Of a stretch of DNA of 64,000 nucleotides, positions 63,942 through 64,000 are shown piece by piece. The notes below the pieces were generated by a model. It saw only the letters and a list, made by a program, of their open reading frames with translations. It was not told the origin of the DNA and did no database searches. The DNA comes from Arthrobacter sp. UM1 (GTDB taxonomy: Bacteria; Actinomycetota; Actinomycetes; Actinomycetales; Micrococcaceae), in assembly GCF_020483305.1 (NCBI RefSeq), contig NZ_JACWAB010000001.1, positions 699,042 through 763,041 on the forward strand, written 5' to 3'. Positions within the stretch are counted from its first letter, which is position 1, and each line of letters begins with the position of its first letter. The position numbers and the translations under genes are program-made.

Positions 63942-64000
63942 CTGCCCGGCTGTCCGGCTGTCCGGCTGTCCGGCTGTCCGGCTGTCCGGCTGTCCGGCTG
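63942..64000. repeat. Tandem octamer repeat CTGTCCGG, truncated by the window end
   Basis: One degenerate unit (63942-63949), six perfect CTGTCCGG units (63950-63997) and the start of an eighth run to the window edge. The array lies after nhaA in non-coding sequence. Because 8 is not a multiple of 3 it is unlikely to be coding. It could vary in length between isolates. Confidence 0.85.

Noticed and set aside
63942..64000. CRISPR-like array at the window end
   Set aside because: The 8-bp units are directly adjacent with no spacers, so this is a simple tandem repeat.

Overview
The window is a very GC-rich, densely coded bacterial chromosome segment. Gene content and order point to an actinobacterium, most likely Micrococcales and probably the Micrococcaceae or a relative. 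Evidence for this: mtrAB-lpqB-comF-hpf-secA synteny, AdnA/AdnB in place of RecBCD, UvrD2 with an HRDC domain, a coproporphyrin-dependent heme pathway (HemQ/ChdC), UPF0182, DUF3107 and an Rv3235-like gene. I see no phage, insertion sequence, integron, plasmid or CRISPR signature; this is core chromosome. Family assignments come from reading translated motifs, without database searches.

Layout. 1-1692 (-): N-terminal part of a large NAD-glutamate dehydrogenase, running off the left edge. 1693-2063: AT-rich gap with inverted repeats. 2064-3005 (+): a LysM-like membrane protein and an Rv3235-like protein. 3036-13357 (-): secA, a YcaQ-like winged-helix protein, hpf, comF-like, lpqB, mtrB and mtrA. 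13374-17295 (-): a MetE/UroD-fold protein, chorismate mutase, mnmA and a cysteine desulfurase, the last two forming a tRNA thiolation pair. 17335-18680 (+): trmL and a SAM methyltransferase. 18768-24570: a PIG-L deacetylase and an HtrA-like protease (-), divergent from a TPM-domain protein and PspA (+), an envelope-stress module. 24707-27219 (-): a ThiD-TenA fusion and thiM behind a TPP riboswitch, then initiator tRNA-Met with its own promoter and terminator.

27296-31462 (-): a UPF0182 membrane protein and a YlbL/Lon-like PDZ protease, divergent from a DUF2342 zinc-protease-like gene (+). 32921-46637: a genome-maintenance block of YgjP-like metallopeptidase, uvrD2, nudC, a phosphotransferase-like gene with a long disordered tail, adnB, adnA, an alkyltransferase-like protein and a DnaQ-family exonuclease. 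46666-57013: a complete heme pathway from glutamyl-tRNA to heme: hemL, hemB, hemC, hemD, hemH(cpfC), hemQ(chdC), hemY(cgoX) and hemE in one leftward run, with hemA divergent. 57056-63874 (+): TetR, DUF3107, an RNB ribonuclease, an RhlE-type DEAD-box helicase with a long leader, an orphan DNA methyltransferase and NhaA. The window ends inside a tandem octamer repeat.

I found no clearly undescribed multi-gene system. The most interesting signals are regulatory. An identical AATTCCCAGG-N10-TANNNT architecture precedes hpf and the TPM/PspA unit, with relatives at two other promoters. A 17-bp palindrome follows a -10 box just before hemQ. Candidate -10 boxes are repeatedly built from stop codons, many of them 6-8 nt before start codons, which suggests leaderless transcripts. 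The methyltransferase appears to use a CTG start or stop-codon readthrough.
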